From an uncultured Actinomycetes bacterium (GTDB lineage Bacteria > Actinomycetota > Actinomycetes > Nanopelagicales > Nanopelagicaceae): a stretch of 7,796 nt of DNA. Below, piece after piece: positions 7,012 through 7,796 of the stretch. How positions within the stretch are numbered: the stretch's first letter is position 1; each line of letters begins with the position of its first letter. Location of the stretch: contig CAITFY010000105.1 of NCBI GenBank assembly GCA_903891755.1, positions 1 through 7,796 of the forward strand. Direction: 5' to 3'. Position numbers and translations under genes: made by a program. The notes under the pieces were generated by a model. That model was not told the DNA's origin. It saw nothing but the letters and a program-made list of their open reading frames with translations, and ran no database searches.

Positions 7012-7796
7012 TGTTTACGACACCAGTTCTTGATTACAACTTACTTGCACCGATTCTTATTGTTTTAGGTGGTGCGCTTCTAGGTGTGCTCGTTGAAGGA
7101 TTTGTCGGCCGCGCCTATCGGGCTCGTATTCAAATCATCATTGCGCTTATTACTGTTGCAACCGCTTTCGCGTGGGTCATCTCAATTCGCACCAAGACTT
7201 CTCAGGCGGCGGCGATTGACTCAGTATCAATTGATGGTGCGGGTCTATTCCTCCAAGGAACTATCTTGGCGCTTTCATTTGTAGCTTTGCTCTTCTTCAC
7301 GCAGAATGATCACTTCGCTCCGCAAGCATCAGCTTTGCCTGGATCACATGAGGAGTCTGAGGCGATTCTGGCCGGCGTGCAGATGACTGAGATCTACCCA
7401 TTGGTTCTCTTTGCCATTTCAGGAATGCTTCTATTCCCAGTGGCTCATGATCTGGTCACTCTCTTTGTTGCACTAGAAGTGCTCTCTATCCCGCTTTACA
7501 TCATCACCGGTTTGGCTCGTCGCCGTCGCTTGCTCTCCCAAGAGGCAGCGCTGAAGTACTTCTTGCTTGGTGCTTACTCTTCGGCATTCTTCCTCTTCGG
7601 TGGCGCCTTTCTTTACGGATTTTCTGGAAGCCTCTCCCTCGGAGTAATCCGCACCGCAGCTGCTAATCCTGGTTCAAACCACATCTTCCTATTTATCGGT
7701 GTTCTCTTCGTCTCAGTCGGCTTGCTCTTCAAAGTTGGAGCAGCTCCCTTCCACTCTTGGACCCCTGATGTTTATCAAGGCGCTCCAACTCCAGTA
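7011..7796 (+). CDS. nuoN: NADH-quinone oxidoreductase subunit N, N-terminal part (3' end outside window)
   Basis: NuoN (ND2 family) is the antiporter-like proton-pumping subunit closest to NuoK. The frame from ATG 7011 stays open for 262 codons to the window edge, probably about half of the protein. Visible signatures are E156 (LFVALEVLSIPLYIITGL), K182 (SQEAALKYFLLGAYSSAFFLFGG beginning at 177) and K241 with H248 (GLLFKVGAAPFHSW), followed by TPDVYQGAPTPV; these correspond to the acidic and lysine residues of the pumping channel. Hydrophobic segments lie at about 11-28, 40-58, 77-96, 127-148, 150-169, 181-204 and 225-246. A hydrophilic loop at about 97-125 containing APQASALPGSHEESEA resembles the loop of actinobacterial NuoN. 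The start overlaps the nuoM stop (TAATG), with only a weak AGG (7002-7004) upstream, so coupled translation is likely. Confidence 0.96.
   Translation, partial: MFTTPVLDYNLLAPILIVLGGALLGVLVEGFVGRAYRARIQIIIALITVATAFAWVISIRTKTSQAAAIDSVSIDGAGLFLQGTILALSFVALLFFTQNDHFAPQASALPGSHEESEAILAGVQMTEIYPLVLFAISGMLLFPVAHDLVTLFVALEVLSIPLYIITGLARRRRLLSQEAALKYFLLGAYSSAFFLFGGAFLYGFSGSLSLGVIRTAAANPGSNHIFLFIGVLFVSVGLLFKVGAAPFHSWTPDVYQGAPTPV

Noticed and set aside
1..7796. A previously undescribed system, mobile element, CRISPR array or RNA gene
   Set aside because: The window is fully occupied by eight conserved complex I genes in standard order with no spacer. I saw no direct repeat arrays, inverted-repeat ends, transposase or integrase motifs, or tRNA-like sequence.

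Overview
The window is a single, gap-free stretch of a bacterial nuo operon, which encodes proton-pumping NADH:quinone oxidoreductase (respiratory complex I). All genes lie on the + strand in the canonical order: 3' end of nuoG (1-723), nuoH (720-1982), nuoI (1975-2526), nuoJ (2526-3320), nuoK (3321-3620), nuoL (3620-5509), nuoM (5506-7011) and the 5' part of nuoN (7011 to the window end). No junction has intergenic sequence. Neighbours overlap by 4, 8, 1, 1, 4 and 1 nt, and nuoJ and nuoK abut exactly. No RNA genes, mobile elements, CRISPR arrays, terminators or promoters could be supported.

Host. The proteins look actinobacterial. NuoH has a long C-terminal extension. NuoJ has a long soluble tail containing GVYARHNAVDVPALLPDG. 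NuoN has a hydrophilic loop with APQASALPGS. NuoM has an ATPGTS..VLGILDKVGTYGMIRF stretch. Base composition is unlike typical high-GC Actinobacteria: four lines counted by hand average about 48% G+C, and only 3 of 40 leucine codons in the nuoN part are CTG. Low GC plus complete gene packing suggests a small-genome planktonic actinobacterium, such as the freshwater acI/Nanopelagicales group. That placement is an inference and was not tested by a search.

How the parts work together. NuoG belongs to the peripheral arm that takes electrons from NADH. NuoI carries two 4Fe-4S clusters (N6a/N6b in the family) that pass electrons towards the quinone site at the NuoH interface. NuoH, J and K link quinone reduction to the membrane arm. 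NuoL, M and N are the three antiporter-like proton-pumping modules. The key charged residues of the proton path are present in NuoK, L, M and the visible part of N, so the complex looks functional.

Novelty. I see no previously undescribed system here; this is a conserved housekeeping operon. The points worth a second look are small: a Gly in NuoM where NuoL and NuoN both carry Asp, the start choice for nuoM, the 8-nt nuoH/nuoI overlap, the soluble tails of NuoH and NuoJ, and the low-GC codon usage in an actinobacterial-type gene set.
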